NCBI GenBank assembly: GCA_022767285.1
Contig: JALENY010000029.1
Span: forward strand, 83,204-147,203
Length of the DNA: 64,000 nt
Source: Lachnospiraceae bacterium
Lineage (GTDB): Bacteria > Bacillota > Clostridia > Lachnospirales > Lachnospiraceae
Direction: 5' to 3'
Every line of letters starts with the position of its first letter. Position 1 is the first letter of the stretch. Shown here in pieces: positions 43,623 through 51,427 of this stretch. Both the position numbers and the translations under genes were made by a program. Below the pieces are notes generated by a model. The model did no database searches and was not told the DNA's origin. It saw only the letters and a program-made list of their open reading frames with translations.

Positions 43623-45071
43623 ATGAGTAAAGTAAAAACCAGATTTGCACCCAGCCCCACCGGCAGAATGCATGTGGGTAATCTTCGTACAGCCCTGTAC
43701 GCTTATCTGATCGCAAAACATGAAGACGGAAGCTTTATGCTTCGTATTGAAGATACCGATCAGGAGCGTTTTATGGAAGGCGCCCTTGAGATCATTTACC
43801 GTACTCTGGAACAGACCGGACTGAAACATGATGAAGGCCCGGATAAGGATGGCGGCGTGGGTCCATATGTACAAAGTGAAAGAAATGCGCAGGGAATTTA
43901 TCTGAAATATGCAAAAAAACTGATTGAGCAGGGAGATGCCTATTACTGTTTCTGCGACAAAGAGCGTCTGGAATCCTTAAAGCAGGAGGGAAGCGACAAG
44001 GATTTTGTCGTTTATGATAAGCACTGTCTGCACCTGCCGAAAGAAGAAGTTCAGGCGAAACTGGATGCCGGTGTGCCCCATGTGATTCGTTTCAATATGC
44101 CCACAGAAGGGGAGACAACGTTCCATGATGAGATTTACGGAGATATTACCGTTCCCAATAACGAGCTGGATGATCTGATCCTGATTAAATCAGACGGATA
44201 TCCCACATACAATTTCGCAAACGTAGTGGACGATCATCTGATGGGAATCACCCATGTGGTAAGGGGAAATGAGTATCTGTCCTCCGCACCGAAATATAAC
44301 CGCATATATGAGGCTTTTGGTTGGGAAATACCGGTTTATGTTCACTGCCCGCTGATCACAGATGAAAATCATAAAAAGCTTTCCAAGCGATGCGGACATT
44401 CCTCTTTTGAAGACCTGATCGAACAGGGCTTTTTAAAAGAGGCGGTCGTAAACTATGTGGCGCTTCTGGGCTGGAGCCCCCAGGAAAACCGTGAGATCTA
44501 TTCTCTGGAAGAACTGGTAAAAGCGTTTGATTATCATCATATCAGCAAGTCACCGGCTGTCTTTGATCTGGGCAAATTAAAATGGATGAACGGCGAGTAC
44601 ATGAAAGCGCTTGATTTCGATACGTTTTATGAGATGGCACTTCCATACATCAAACAAGCAGTCACAAAAGATTATGATCTTCGCCATATTGCACAGCTGG
44701 TTCAGACTCGTATCGAGATATTCCCGGATATACCGGATCTGATCGACTTCTTTGAGGCTGTTCCGGAATATGACAGTACCATGTATACACACAAAAAGAT
44801 GAAGACAAATCAAGAGACTTCTCTTGTGGTGTTAAAAGAGGTACTTCCGATCCTGGAAGAGCAGGAAGATTATTCCAATGATGCACTTTACGCTCGTCTG
44901 AGCGATTTTGTCAAAGAAAAAGGATATAAGAATGGATATGTTATGTGGCCGATTCGTACGGCTCTGTCCGGAAAACAGATGACACCGGCAGGTGCAACTG
45001 AAATCATGGAAATCATCGGAAAAGAGGAGTCTCTGCTTCGTATTCGTGCTGCTATTGAAAAGTTGGGGTAA
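43623..45071 (+). CDS. gltX: Glutamyl-tRNA synthetase
   Basis: 482 residues, class I synthetase. The HIGH-like motif is [21 protein letters not shown] at the N-terminus, and KLSKRCGH is the KMSKS equivalent. In Clostridia this enzyme often charges both tRNA-Glu and tRNA-Gln before amidation by GatCAB. ATG at 43623 follows GAGGAGAACGAGA; an in-frame start at 43608 is less likely. The next gene starts two bases after the stop. Confidence 0.96.
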   Translation: MSKVKTRFAPSPTGRMHVGNLRTALYAYLIAKHEDGSFMLRIEDTDQERFMEGALEIIYRTLEQTGLKHDEGPDKDGGVGPYVQSERNAQGIYLKYAKKLIEQGDAYYCFCDKERLESLKQEGSDKDFVVYDKHCLHLPKEEVQAKLDAGVPHVIRFNMPTEGETTFHDEIYGDITVPNNELDDLILIKSDGYPTYNFANVVDDHLMGITHVVRGNEYLSSAPKYNRIYEAFGWEIPVYVHCPLITDENHKKLSKRCGHSSFEDLIEQGFLKEAVVNYVALLGWSPQENREIYSLEELVKAFDYHHISKSPAVFDLGKLKWMNGEYMKALDFDTFYEMALPYIKQAVTKDYDLRHIAQLVQTRIEIFPDIPDLIDFFEAVPEYDSTMYTHKKMKTNQETSLVVLKEVLPILEEQEDYSNDALYARLSDFVKEKGYKNGYVMWPIRTALSGKQMTPAGATEIMEIIGKEESLLRIRAAIEKLG

Positions 45072-45073
45072 GT

Positions 45074-45628
45074 ATGCATACAGATAAATCTAAAAATACC
45101 GCATATTTGTATTACGCAAGAATGTCAGACCGCTTGAGCTACAACAGCAAAGATGCCAGCGAACTCGCGGAGATGCTGCTGACCCGTGCTTTAGATGAGC
45201 TGTTTGGCATTACACTTTCGAAAGAAGAGCGTGCAAAAGGACCGCACGGAAAGCCATATCTTCCAAACCGTCCGAAGGTTCATTACAACATCAGTCACTC
45301 CGGACGTTTTGTCCTTTGCGCGGTGTCCGGTGTGCCGGTAGGAATTGATATTCAGCAGAAACGGATCGTGGATGTGGCAAAAGTCGGAAAAAAGATTTTC
45401 CCGGACGACGAATATCGGAAGTTTTTAAAATCGGAAACCATGCAGGAGGACTTTTTCCGAAAGTGGGTGTTGAGGGAAAGTTATTTGAAGTGGACCGGAG
45501 AGGGTATCACAAAAGATCTTCGGGAACTGAAAACGGAGGGCTGGCATCAGTTTATTCATCTGCATCGGGACTATATGTGCGCATTATGGGCAGGCAAGCC
45601 TCTGGATATTCATATTAAAGAAATTTGA
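45074..45628 (+). CDS. Sfp-type 4'-phosphopantetheinyl transferase superfamily protein
   Basis: 184 residues. The ACPS/Sfp signatures VHYNISHSGRFVLCAVS, VGIDIQQ (magnesium site) and FFRKWVLRESYLKWTGEGI are intact. It transfers phosphopantetheine from CoA to carrier-protein serines; the acyl carrier protein encoded just upstream is a candidate target. Tightly coupled to gltX (two-base gap). A terminator hairpin follows. Confidence 0.88.
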   Translation: MHTDKSKNTAYLYYARMSDRLSYNSKDASELAEMLLTRALDELFGITLSKEERAKGPHGKPYLPNRPKVHYNISHSGRFVLCAVSGVPVGIDIQQKRIVDVAKVGKKIFPDDEYRKFLKSETMQEDFFRKWVLRESYLKWTGEGITKDLRELKTEGWHQFIHLHRDYMCALWAGKPLDIHIKEI

Positions 45629-45631
45629 GCA

Positions 45632-45679
45632 TAAGACAGTCAAATCACAAATAGTATGTGATTCGGCTGTCTTTTATTT
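45632..45679 (+). terminator. Terminator after the phosphopantetheinyl transferase gene
   Basis: AAGACAG...AATCACA pairs with TGTGATT...CTGTCTT, with two internal mismatches, followed by TTTATTT. Confidence 0.75.
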
Positions 45680-45707
45680 CATAGGCTATTCCTTTCCTAT
45701 GAAATAA
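45674..45707. repeat. Perfect 12-bp inverted repeat
   Basis: TTATTTCATAGG (45674-45685) and its complement (45696-45707) flank a 10-nt loop. It begins inside the T tract of the preceding terminator and opens a cluster of palindromes that ends with repeat copy 2. Confidence 0.7.
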
Positions 45708-45728
45708 AAACACTCCGTGAGGATGCAC

Positions 45729-45771
45729 AGAAACGCATATGGAAAATTGTCACTTCGTGACATGCGTTTCT
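45729..45771. repeat. Nested inverted repeat next to repeat copy 2
   Basis: AGAAACGCAT (45729-45738) pairs with 45762-45771, and an inner TGTCAC-TTC-GTGACA hairpin lies at 45748-45762. It directly abuts the dispersed repeat. Confidence 0.7.
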
Positions 45772-45839
45772 CGCCAAAGTGTACAAGTCCCTCATGAGTG
45801 AGGGATATAGGGAGTAGAAGTGGACTTGTCCACTTTGTT
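45772..45839. repeat. Dispersed palindromic repeat, copy 2
   Basis: Identical to 29461-29528 except for one base (A for T in its middle) and in the same orientation. It lies about 125 bp ahead of spoIIIAA. The 337-bp gap 45629-45965 therefore consists mainly of a terminator and palindromes. Confidence 0.85.
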
Positions 45840-45965
45840 TTTGCCATGCATATGAGAAAATGGTCCAGTGGAGCATTTTTGAGTGCAACTGTTTTTTATC
45901 GTCAGATACGCGTTAAAGTAATAAAAACAGATTGTCCTCATATAAATAATGTAAGAGGTGAAATC

Positions 45966-46928
45966 ATGAAAAGGGAAGAAATACTGAGGCTGTTTGCCGG
46001 GAATATACGAAAAATACTGGAATTAAGTGGTCTGGATTTTGAAAAAATGCAGGAAATCCGGCTCCGGGTAGATCAGCCGCTGATTCTTATTTATGAGGGA
46101 AAGGAAGTGTTTCTTGATCCCAGGGGCAGACGTTTAAACGAATCATCCCGAGCGGTTATCGTTCATCAGGAAGATCTGAAAGAAACACTGGAATATATTT
46201 CAGATTATTCTATTTATGCTTACGAGGATGAACTGAAACAGGGCTTTGTCACCGTTCAGGGTGGTCACCGCGTAGGAGTGGCAGGAAAAACATTGACTGA
46301 TGGTGAGCACATCCGGGGAATGAAATACATTTCCTGTCTCAATGTTCGCATTTCCCATCAGATAAAAGGGTGTGCAGACGAAGTGCTGCCTTATTTGTTT
46401 GGGAAAGAGGGTATCTGCCATACGTTGATCATTTCGGCGCCAAGATGCGGAAAGACCACCATACTTCGGGATCTTGTCCGTCAATTATCCAATGGGGTAC
46501 AGGGACATCCGGGGTACACGGTGGGGGTCGTTGATGAGCGGTCTGAAATTGGAGGATGTTACATGGGAATTCCTCAAAATGATATCGGGATGAGGACGGA
46601 TCTGCTTGACTGCTGTCCCAAAGCGGAAGGAATGATGATGCTGATCCGCTCTATGGCACCGGGAATTGTGGCCGTGGATGAACTGGGCAGTTACAGCGAT
46701 ATTCATGCCATTGAGTCTGTTATCCATTGCGGGTGCAAGCTTCTGGCAACGGTTCATGGAACGTCTGTCGAGGATATACAAAGAAAGCCCCTTTTTCAGA
46801 AGCTGATTCAGGATCACGTTTTTGAACGATATATTGTGCTTCACAGCCGGGAGCAGATTGGAAAAGTAAAAGCAGTTTTTGATGCACGTGGAACCTGCAT
46901 TATGGGAGTGGAGACTTCGTTCAGATGA
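45966..46928 (+). CDS. spoIIIAA: Stage III sporulation protein AA
   Basis: 320 residues, a secretion-type ATPase. Walker A is SAPRCGKTTILRDLV, and the Walker B region reads GIVAVDELGS. SpoIIIAA powers the SpoIIIA-SpoIIQ channel between mother cell and forespore. ATG at 45966 follows AAGAGGTGAAATC; an open frame from 45798 begins inside the repeat and is not supported. First gene of spoIIIAA-AH; sigma-E control is expected from the family, but I could not identify a clear sigma-E box. Confidence 0.96.
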   Translation: MKREEILRLFAGNIRKILELSGLDFEKMQEIRLRVDQPLILIYEGKEVFLDPRGRRLNESSRAVIVHQEDLKETLEYISDYSIYAYEDELKQGFVTVQGGHRVGVAGKTLTDGEHIRGMKYISCLNVRISHQIKGCADEVLPYLFGKEGICHTLIISAPRCGKTTILRDLVRQLSNGVQGHPGYTVGVVDERSEIGGCYMGIPQNDIGMRTDLLDCCPKAEGMMMLIRSMAPGIVAVDELGSYSDIHAIESVIHCGCKLLATVHGTSVEDIQRKPLFQKLIQDHVFERYIVLHSREQIGKVKAVFDARGTCIMGVETSFR

Positions 46929-46955
46929 AAATTGAAAAGGGTAGCGGTGGCGTAA

Positions 46956-47474
46956 ATGATTCGGATTGCAGGGGTAATACTTGTTATGGTATCCAGTAGT
47001 TTTTTGGGATTTGCAAAAGGGCAGCAGCTGCAGGAACGGCTGGATGCACTTAAGGAAATACAGAAAATATTTCTGTCACTACTTACGGATATTCAGTACG
47101 GACAGACCTTGCTTCCGGAATCACTGGAACGAATTGCAGGACAGAGTATGCAGCCTTTCTCCGATATCCTGAAAAAAATATGCGTTCAGATGCATCGGCG
47201 CGGAGGAAAAACACTGGCTGATATCTGGAAAAGAGAGATGGAGCAGTCCCTGAAAAACAGTGCATTGAAACCGAAAGAACGGGAGGCACTTATAAGAATG
47301 GGGTATCATCTGGGAAATCTGGATCGAAAGATCCAAGTTCAGATGATACAACTGTATTTAAAGGATCTGGAAGTTGGTGTCGCGGAAGTTACCGATTCCA
47401 TTGGCGGACAGCAGAAACTGTGCCGAATGCTTGGTGTGGCCGGAGGACTTCTGATTGTCCTGCTGCTTCTGTAG
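46956..47474 (+). CDS. spoIIIAB: Stage III sporulation protein AB
   Basis: 172 residues with an N-terminal membrane helix, a long helical middle and a C-terminal hydrophobic helix. GYHLGNLDRKIQ and the N-terminal GFAKGQQLQERL fit the family, which resembles GspF-type proteins. 27 bp after spoIIIAA. Confidence 0.92.
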   Translation: MIRIAGVILVMVSSSFLGFAKGQQLQERLDALKEIQKIFLSLLTDIQYGQTLLPESLERIAGQSMQPFSDILKKICVQMHRRGGKTLADIWKREMEQSLKNSALKPKEREALIRMGYHLGNLDRKIQVQMIQLYLKDLEVGVAEVTDSIGGQQKLCRMLGVAGGLLIVLLLL

Positions 47475-47573
47475 GCATAGGATACGAGGGGTAACGTGTC
47501 GAAACAGTGCTTCGCGGTCGGCGATTGAGCAGAGTGCAGGTGCAAAAAGCGGAATCAAAACGAGGAGGAATTC

Positions 47574-47768
47574 GTGGAAGTAAGTCTTATTTTTAAAATA
47601 GCTGCGGTGGGAATTCTGGTGTCTGTCCTCAATCAGGTATTGAAACACAGCGGGCGTGAAGAACAGGCATTTTTAACCAGCCTTGCCGGACTTCTGATTG
47701 TACTTCTCTGGATCCTTCCGTATATTTTTGATCTTTTTGAGACGGTTGAGGCTTTGTTTTCATTTTGA
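47574..47768 (+). CDS. spoIIIAC: Stage III sporulation protein AC
   Basis: 64 residues, two membrane helices, GTG start preceded by GAGGAGGAATTC. The sequence FKIAAVGILVSVLNQVLKHSGREEQ is diagnostic. A 99-bp gap separates it from spoIIIAB. Confidence 0.93.
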   Translation: MEVSLIFKIAAVGILVSVLNQVLKHSGREEQAFLTSLAGLLIVLLWILPYIFDLFETVEALFSF

Positions 47769-47781
47769 GTCAGGAGCGTTT

Positions 47782-48168
47782 ATGGATATCATAAAAATCA
47801 GCGTGCTTGGAATCGCCGGTATTGTTCTGGGGTTATTTCTGAAAGAATCCAAGCCGGAGTATTCACTGTATTTAAGCGTCGCGATCTGTCTGCTTATGGT
47901 TGGCTTTTCTGTGACAAAACTACGGATGCTGTTTGACAATTTCCGTCAGCTGCAGCAGTATATTCCTATCAACAGCCAATATATCAGCACCCTGTTAAAA
48001 ATCATCGGAGTCGCCTATCTGGGACAGTTTTCAGCCGGAATCTGCAAAGATGCCGGTTATTCTTCCATGGCAGGGCAGATTGAAATATTTTGTAAACTGT
48101 CTATTATGGTGATCAGCATGCCTATTTTGCTCGCACTGCTTGAGACAATCAGCAGTTTTTTGTCATGA
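47782..48168 (+). CDS. spoIIIAD: Stage III sporulation protein AD
   Basis: 128 residues, about four membrane helices; the C-terminal half shows KIIGVAYLGQFSAGICKDAGYSSMA, typical of the family. ATG at 47782 follows CAGGAGCG. It overlaps spoIIIAE by 4 bp. Confidence 0.94.
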   Translation: MDIIKISVLGIAGIVLGLFLKESKPEYSLYLSVAICLLMVGFSVTKLRMLFDNFRQLQQYIPINSQYISTLLKIIGVAYLGQFSAGICKDAGYSSMAGQIEIFCKLSIMVISMPILLALLETISSFLS

Positions 48169-49586
48169 GGAGGGCCTTTTTGGCTGCTGCTTGTCTCTGT
48201 TTATTGCTTTTTCTTATTTTCATATACAAAAGCAGCAGTGTGGATCTGAAACCAAGCAGTGTAGTCCCCGGAAGCAGCGGTGTTGTCTTTAAAAGCGGCG
48301 TTCCGGTTCTGAAAACAGGCTGCATGACTCAGAAAAACAGTGGTACGAATTTGCAAAACAGCAATTCAGCGGAAGAAATCAGCAGAGTTTCAAAAAATAA
48401 TACAGAACAGGATTCGGGAATATACCTGAAAAATACTGAGCAGAGACTGATTGAGGGAGAGACAGGAACCGGAAATACGGAACAGAGTCTGACCAAAGAA
48501 GTGGAAGAAACAATTTCAGAACAGGATATTGCAGACACGAAACAGGATCTGCTGGAAGATCTTGAATTGGAGGATCTTGAACTTGCCGTCAATGAACTTC
48601 TGGGGGACAGGGACTTTTCCTTTCGGGATACCGTGGAGGCATTGGTTAATGGAGAAATGCAGTGGAGTGCAGAGACTCTGCCCGGGCTTATAAAAAAACT
48701 GTTTGTTGGTGAATTGCTCCGTCAGAAACAACTCCTCCTCCAGATCCTTCTCTTAGTTTTGGCGTCGTCACTTTTGCTGAATATTTCTCGCATTTTCGAC
48801 AAAGGACAGATCAGCGAGATTGCCTTTTATATGGTTTATCTGCTGATTTTTGTTTTGCTGATCCGTTCCTTCGGAAGTTTGAGCAGTGAACTTTCAGATA
48901 CGCTTCAGGATGGGATTGCATTTATGGAAGTTCTGACACCGGCCTATTATCTTGCCATTATTGCTTCAAACGGGGCGTCCACTGCAGCCGGTTACTATGA
49001 GATTGTACTGGTAGTCATATTCTTGGTACAGTGGCTGCTTTTAAAAATGGTATTGCCGGGAATCAATCTGTTTGTGTTGCTGGGAATCGTAAATCATCTG
49101 TCAAAAGAAGATTTTCTTTCAAAAATGGCAGAACTGCTGAAAACCGTAATGGAGTGGATACTGAAAAGCACAGTCGCGTTGATTGTGGGCATGCAAGTGG
49201 TTCAGCGAATGGTCTCACCGATGCTGGATTCCCTGCAGCGCACCCTGATAGGAAAAACGGCCAGCGCAATTCCGGGAATTGGAAATGTATTTGACTCCGT
49301 GACGGAAATGGTGCTGGGCTGTTCTATGTTGATTCGAAACTGTGTGGGAGCAGCAGCACTGATTGTTCTTTTGCTGCTGGGATTCGGACCGGTGATTCAG
49401 TTAGGCATAACAACACTGATGTATCGAGCGCTGGCGGCAGTTACTCAGCCTATTTCAGACAAACGTATGATGGGATGTCTGACAGTCATGGGGGAGGGGT
49501 GCGGACTGCTGCTTCGGGTACTTCTGACTGCTGAGGTAATGTTTCTGGTGACAGTTGCGATCGTGGCATCCGGAGGTGGGCAATAG
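48165..49586 (+). CDS. spoIIIAE: Stage III sporulation protein AE, with long N-terminal extension
   Basis: 473 residues. A signal peptide (about 1-24) is followed by about 100 residues rich in Ser, Asn, Thr, Gln and Glu with little predicted structure (about 25-130), then the conserved multi-helix membrane domain (LLLQILLLVLASSLLLNISRIF, GASTAAGYYEIVL, QRTLIGKTASAIPGIGN). The family is usually about 80 residues shorter. It is a membrane component of the SpoIIIA channel. Confidence 0.9.
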   Translation: MRRAFLAAACLCLLLFLIFIYKSSSVDLKPSSVVPGSSGVVFKSGVPVLKTGCMTQKNSGTNLQNSNSAEEISRVSKNNTEQDSGIYLKNTEQRLIEGETGTGNTEQSLTKEVEETISEQDIADTKQDLLEDLELEDLELAVNELLGDRDFSFRDTVEALVNGEMQWSAETLPGLIKKLFVGELLRQKQLLLQILLLVLASSLLLNISRIFDKGQISEIAFYMVYLLIFVLLIRSFGSLSSELSDTLQDGIAFMEVLTPAYYLAIIASNGASTAAGYYEIVLVVIFLVQWLLLKMVLPGINLFVLLGIVNHLSKEDFLSKMAELLKTVMEWILKSTVALIVGMQVVQRMVSPMLDSLQRTLIGKTASAIPGIGNVFDSVTEMVLGCSMLIRNCVGAAALIVLLLLGFGPVIQLGITTLMYRALAAVTQPISDKRMMGCLTVMGEGCGLLLRVLLTAEVMFLVTVAIVASGGGQ

Positions 49587-49626
49587 AGGTTTTCTGAATA
49601 GTAGGGCAAGAATCCGGAGGTGAATA

Positions 49627-49893
49627 ATGGAACTGATCTATGAATGGATGAGAAATCTGGTGTTTTATTCGCTGCTCGTATCGGTGGTTATGAATGTACT
49701 GCCGGATTCGGAATACCAGAAGTATATCCGCTTTTTTCTGGGGATGCTGCTGATTATTGTGGTGATTACGCCGGTTCTGCAGATTTTGGGCCTGGATGAA
49801 ACGCTGGCTGCCAATTACAATATCCTGAGTCTGGAAGAAAGTTGGCAGGAAACCATGGATCAGGTGGAAATCAATCTGGAAACGGAGCCGTAG
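49627..49893 (+). CDS. spoIIIAF: Stage III sporulation protein AF, short
   Basis: 88 residues with two membrane helices (about 8-25 and 32-52) matching the N-terminal part of SpoIIIAF (FYSLLVSVVMNVLPDSEYQKYIRFFLGMLLIIVVITPVL is split here by a conserved Tyr-Ile pair). The Bacillus protein is about 206 residues with a soluble ring-forming domain after the helices; this one stops after a 30-residue tail. Sequence 49894-50055 has stops in all forward frames. RBS CGGAGGTG. Confidence 0.8.
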   Translation: MELIYEWMRNLVFYSLLVSVVMNVLPDSEYQKYIRFFLGMLLIIVVITPVLQILGLDETLAANYNILSLEESWQETMDQVEINLETEP

Positions 49894-50055
49894 AGGATGG
49901 AAAGAAATATTATAAATAAAAACTGTGTGGCAGGTGCATATTGTATGTTTTGACGCTCGTATGATTCTGCAAAACGACTGGAATGAAACACAATATCAGC
50001 CGTTAGAAAGCGCAGACTGCAGCTGTAGATCAGAATATGGAAGTAGAGCCGAACT

Positions 50056-50442
50056 ATGGGGAATTTTGGTGGTTTGTTTAAAAAAATCAAAAAGGAACAT
50101 CTGGTTTTGTGTTTTTTATTCGGAATTCTTCTTCTGGTGGTGGCACTGCCCACATCGGATCCGAACCCCGTGCTGAAAGAGAAAACTGGAACATCGACAA
50201 ATGCCGATGTGTTAGAACGCCAGCTTGAAACGGCTCTGTCCAACATAGCCGGAATTGGAGAAGTGGATGTGACAATTGCTCTGGAGCCTCTGGTGGATAG
50301 TTATGATACACCGGAAATAACAGGTGTTCTGGTGGTGGCCAGTTCCGGTGATGATCCCATATCCGTTCAGAAAATACAGGAGTCAGTTATGACATTATTT
50401 CAGTTGGAAGCCCATAAAATTAAAGTAATGAAAATGAAATAA
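50056..50442 (+). CDS. spoIIIAG: Stage III sporulation protein AG
   Basis: 128 residues: short cytoplasmic start, one membrane helix (about 17-34), then a soluble domain with LERQLETALSNIAGIGEVDVTIAL and GVLVVASSGDDPISVQKIQESVMTLFQLEAHKIKVMKM, the ring-building motif fold. SpoIIIAG forms a large ring in the intermembrane space. Shorter than many homologues, mainly in the linker. Confidence 0.88.
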   Translation: MGNFGGLFKKIKKEHLVLCFLFGILLLVVALPTSDPNPVLKEKTGTSTNADVLERQLETALSNIAGIGEVDVTIALEPLVDSYDTPEITGVLVVASSGDDPISVQKIQESVMTLFQLEAHKIKVMKMK

Positions 50443-50454
50443 AGGAGAATGCAG

Positions 50455-51018
50455 TTGAAAAAAATTTTAAAGAAAAATCAAATCATTATTGCCGCTCTTG
50501 CGATCATGATTGCAGTGGCAGGGTACTTAAGCTATTCCGGCATATCTATTATGGAGGAAAATGACAAGTTATCTGCTGAGACGGAAAATGTTGTTACAAC
50601 AGACAGTGAGGTGCTTGAAAATAATACATCTCAGCCGGGAGAGGCTGTGCTTACGGGATCGTCTTCTTTCGTTGCCCAGGCGAAGGTCAGCCGTGAGCAG
50701 ATTCGATCCCAGAACAAAGAAGTACTTATGGATGTGATTAACAATGACAGTCTTTCCGAGGAGGAAAAACAGGAAGCAGTGGCCAGCATGGTAGAATTAA
50801 CAGATTTGGCTGAAAAGGAAGCTGCTGCGGAAATGATGCTGGAAGCAAAAGGATTTGAGAATGTGGTGGTCAATCTGACCGGTGAATCTGCGGATGTGAT
50901 GGTGCCGTCCAGTCAGCTGGATGATACTCAGAGGGCACAGATTGAAGATATTATTATAAGAAAAACGGGAATTCCCGGTGAGAGTATTGTGATCACGCCT
51001 ATGGACGAAAGCATGTAA
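50455..51018 (+). CDS. spoIIIAH: Stage III sporulation protein AH
   Basis: 187 residues from a TTG start at 50455, seven bases after AAAGGAG; an ATG at 50449 would be too close. A single membrane helix (about 10-27), a low-complexity stretch and a C-terminal ring-building domain (VNLTGESADVMVPSSQLDDTQ ending IIITPMD-like) fit SpoIIIAH, which contacts the forespore SpoIIQ. Last gene of the operon. Confidence 0.88.
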   Translation: MKKILKKNQIIIAALAIMIAVAGYLSYSGISIMEENDKLSAETENVVTTDSEVLENNTSQPGEAVLTGSSSFVAQAKVSREQIRSQNKEVLMDVINNDSLSEEEKQEAVASMVELTDLAEKEAAAEMMLEAKGFENVVVNLTGESADVMVPSSQLDDTQRAQIEDIIIRKTGIPGESIVITPMDESM

Positions 51019-51121
51019 AAAGGTTCTGTACAAAGTACGGAGTATGAGGGAGCACTCTGCGGGAACTAAGAAATATGCGAAAATATTCAGCAGAAAGTGA
51101 ATGGTTATAAGAAAGAAAAAT

Positions 51122-51153
51122 CCTTTTACAAAATCCGGTAAAAGGTTGTTTTC
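51122..51153 (+). terminator. Terminator of the spoIIIA operon
   Basis: CCTTTTAC (51122-51129) and GTAAAAGG (51138-51145) followed by TTGTTTT. Confidence 0.7.
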
Positions 51154-51170
51154 TGAATAAAAAATGAGGA

Positions 51171-51254
51171 AAATGGGTGTATACATGATTTTTTCTGCCG
51201 TACTGCCGGTTTTACCGGGAAGCCCGGCGGCAAAAAATCGGTATACACCCATTT
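51171..51254. repeat. 84-nt inverted repeat before prfC
   Basis: Perfect outer arms AAATGGGTGTATAC (51171-51184) and complement (51241-51254), with an inner GATTTTTT/AAAAAATC stem and a GC-rich core (GCCGGTTTTACCGG). No T run; no coding frame. The gap 51019-51427 otherwise contains only the spoIIIA terminator and the prfC promoter. Confidence 0.8.
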
Positions 51255-51366
51255 GGCATATATATAATCAACATATGTGTTTTATATGAAAAGCGTACTA
51301 AATTCTGTTCAATGCGATGGTGTATGCCTGAAAAAAGATTCATGTCATCCCTGCTGTTTTTTATCC

Positions 51367-51395
51367 TAGACAATCGCGGGAAAATAGAGTAGAAT
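51367..51395 (+). promoter_or_regulatory. Promoter of prfC
   Basis: TAGACA (51367-51372) and TAGAAT (51390-51395) spaced by 17 bp, about 30 bp before the start codon. Confidence 0.5.
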
Positions 51396-51427
51396 CGTAT
51401 AGGATAATTTGTTTAGGAGGCACAAAA

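Noticed and set aside
45697..45888. Minus-strand frame across palindromic repeat copy 2
   Set aside because: The same repeat in copy 1 is read in a different frame there, so the peptide is not conserved between the copies.
45840..45965. Sigma-E promoter ahead of spoIIIAA
   Set aside because: Expected from the biology, but no convincing pair of -35 and -10 boxes was found, so none is annotated.
49925..50176. 83-codon frame overlapping the start of spoIIIAG
   Set aside because: It runs across the well-supported spoIIIAG in another frame and has a Trp/Phe/Cys-rich, unnatural composition.
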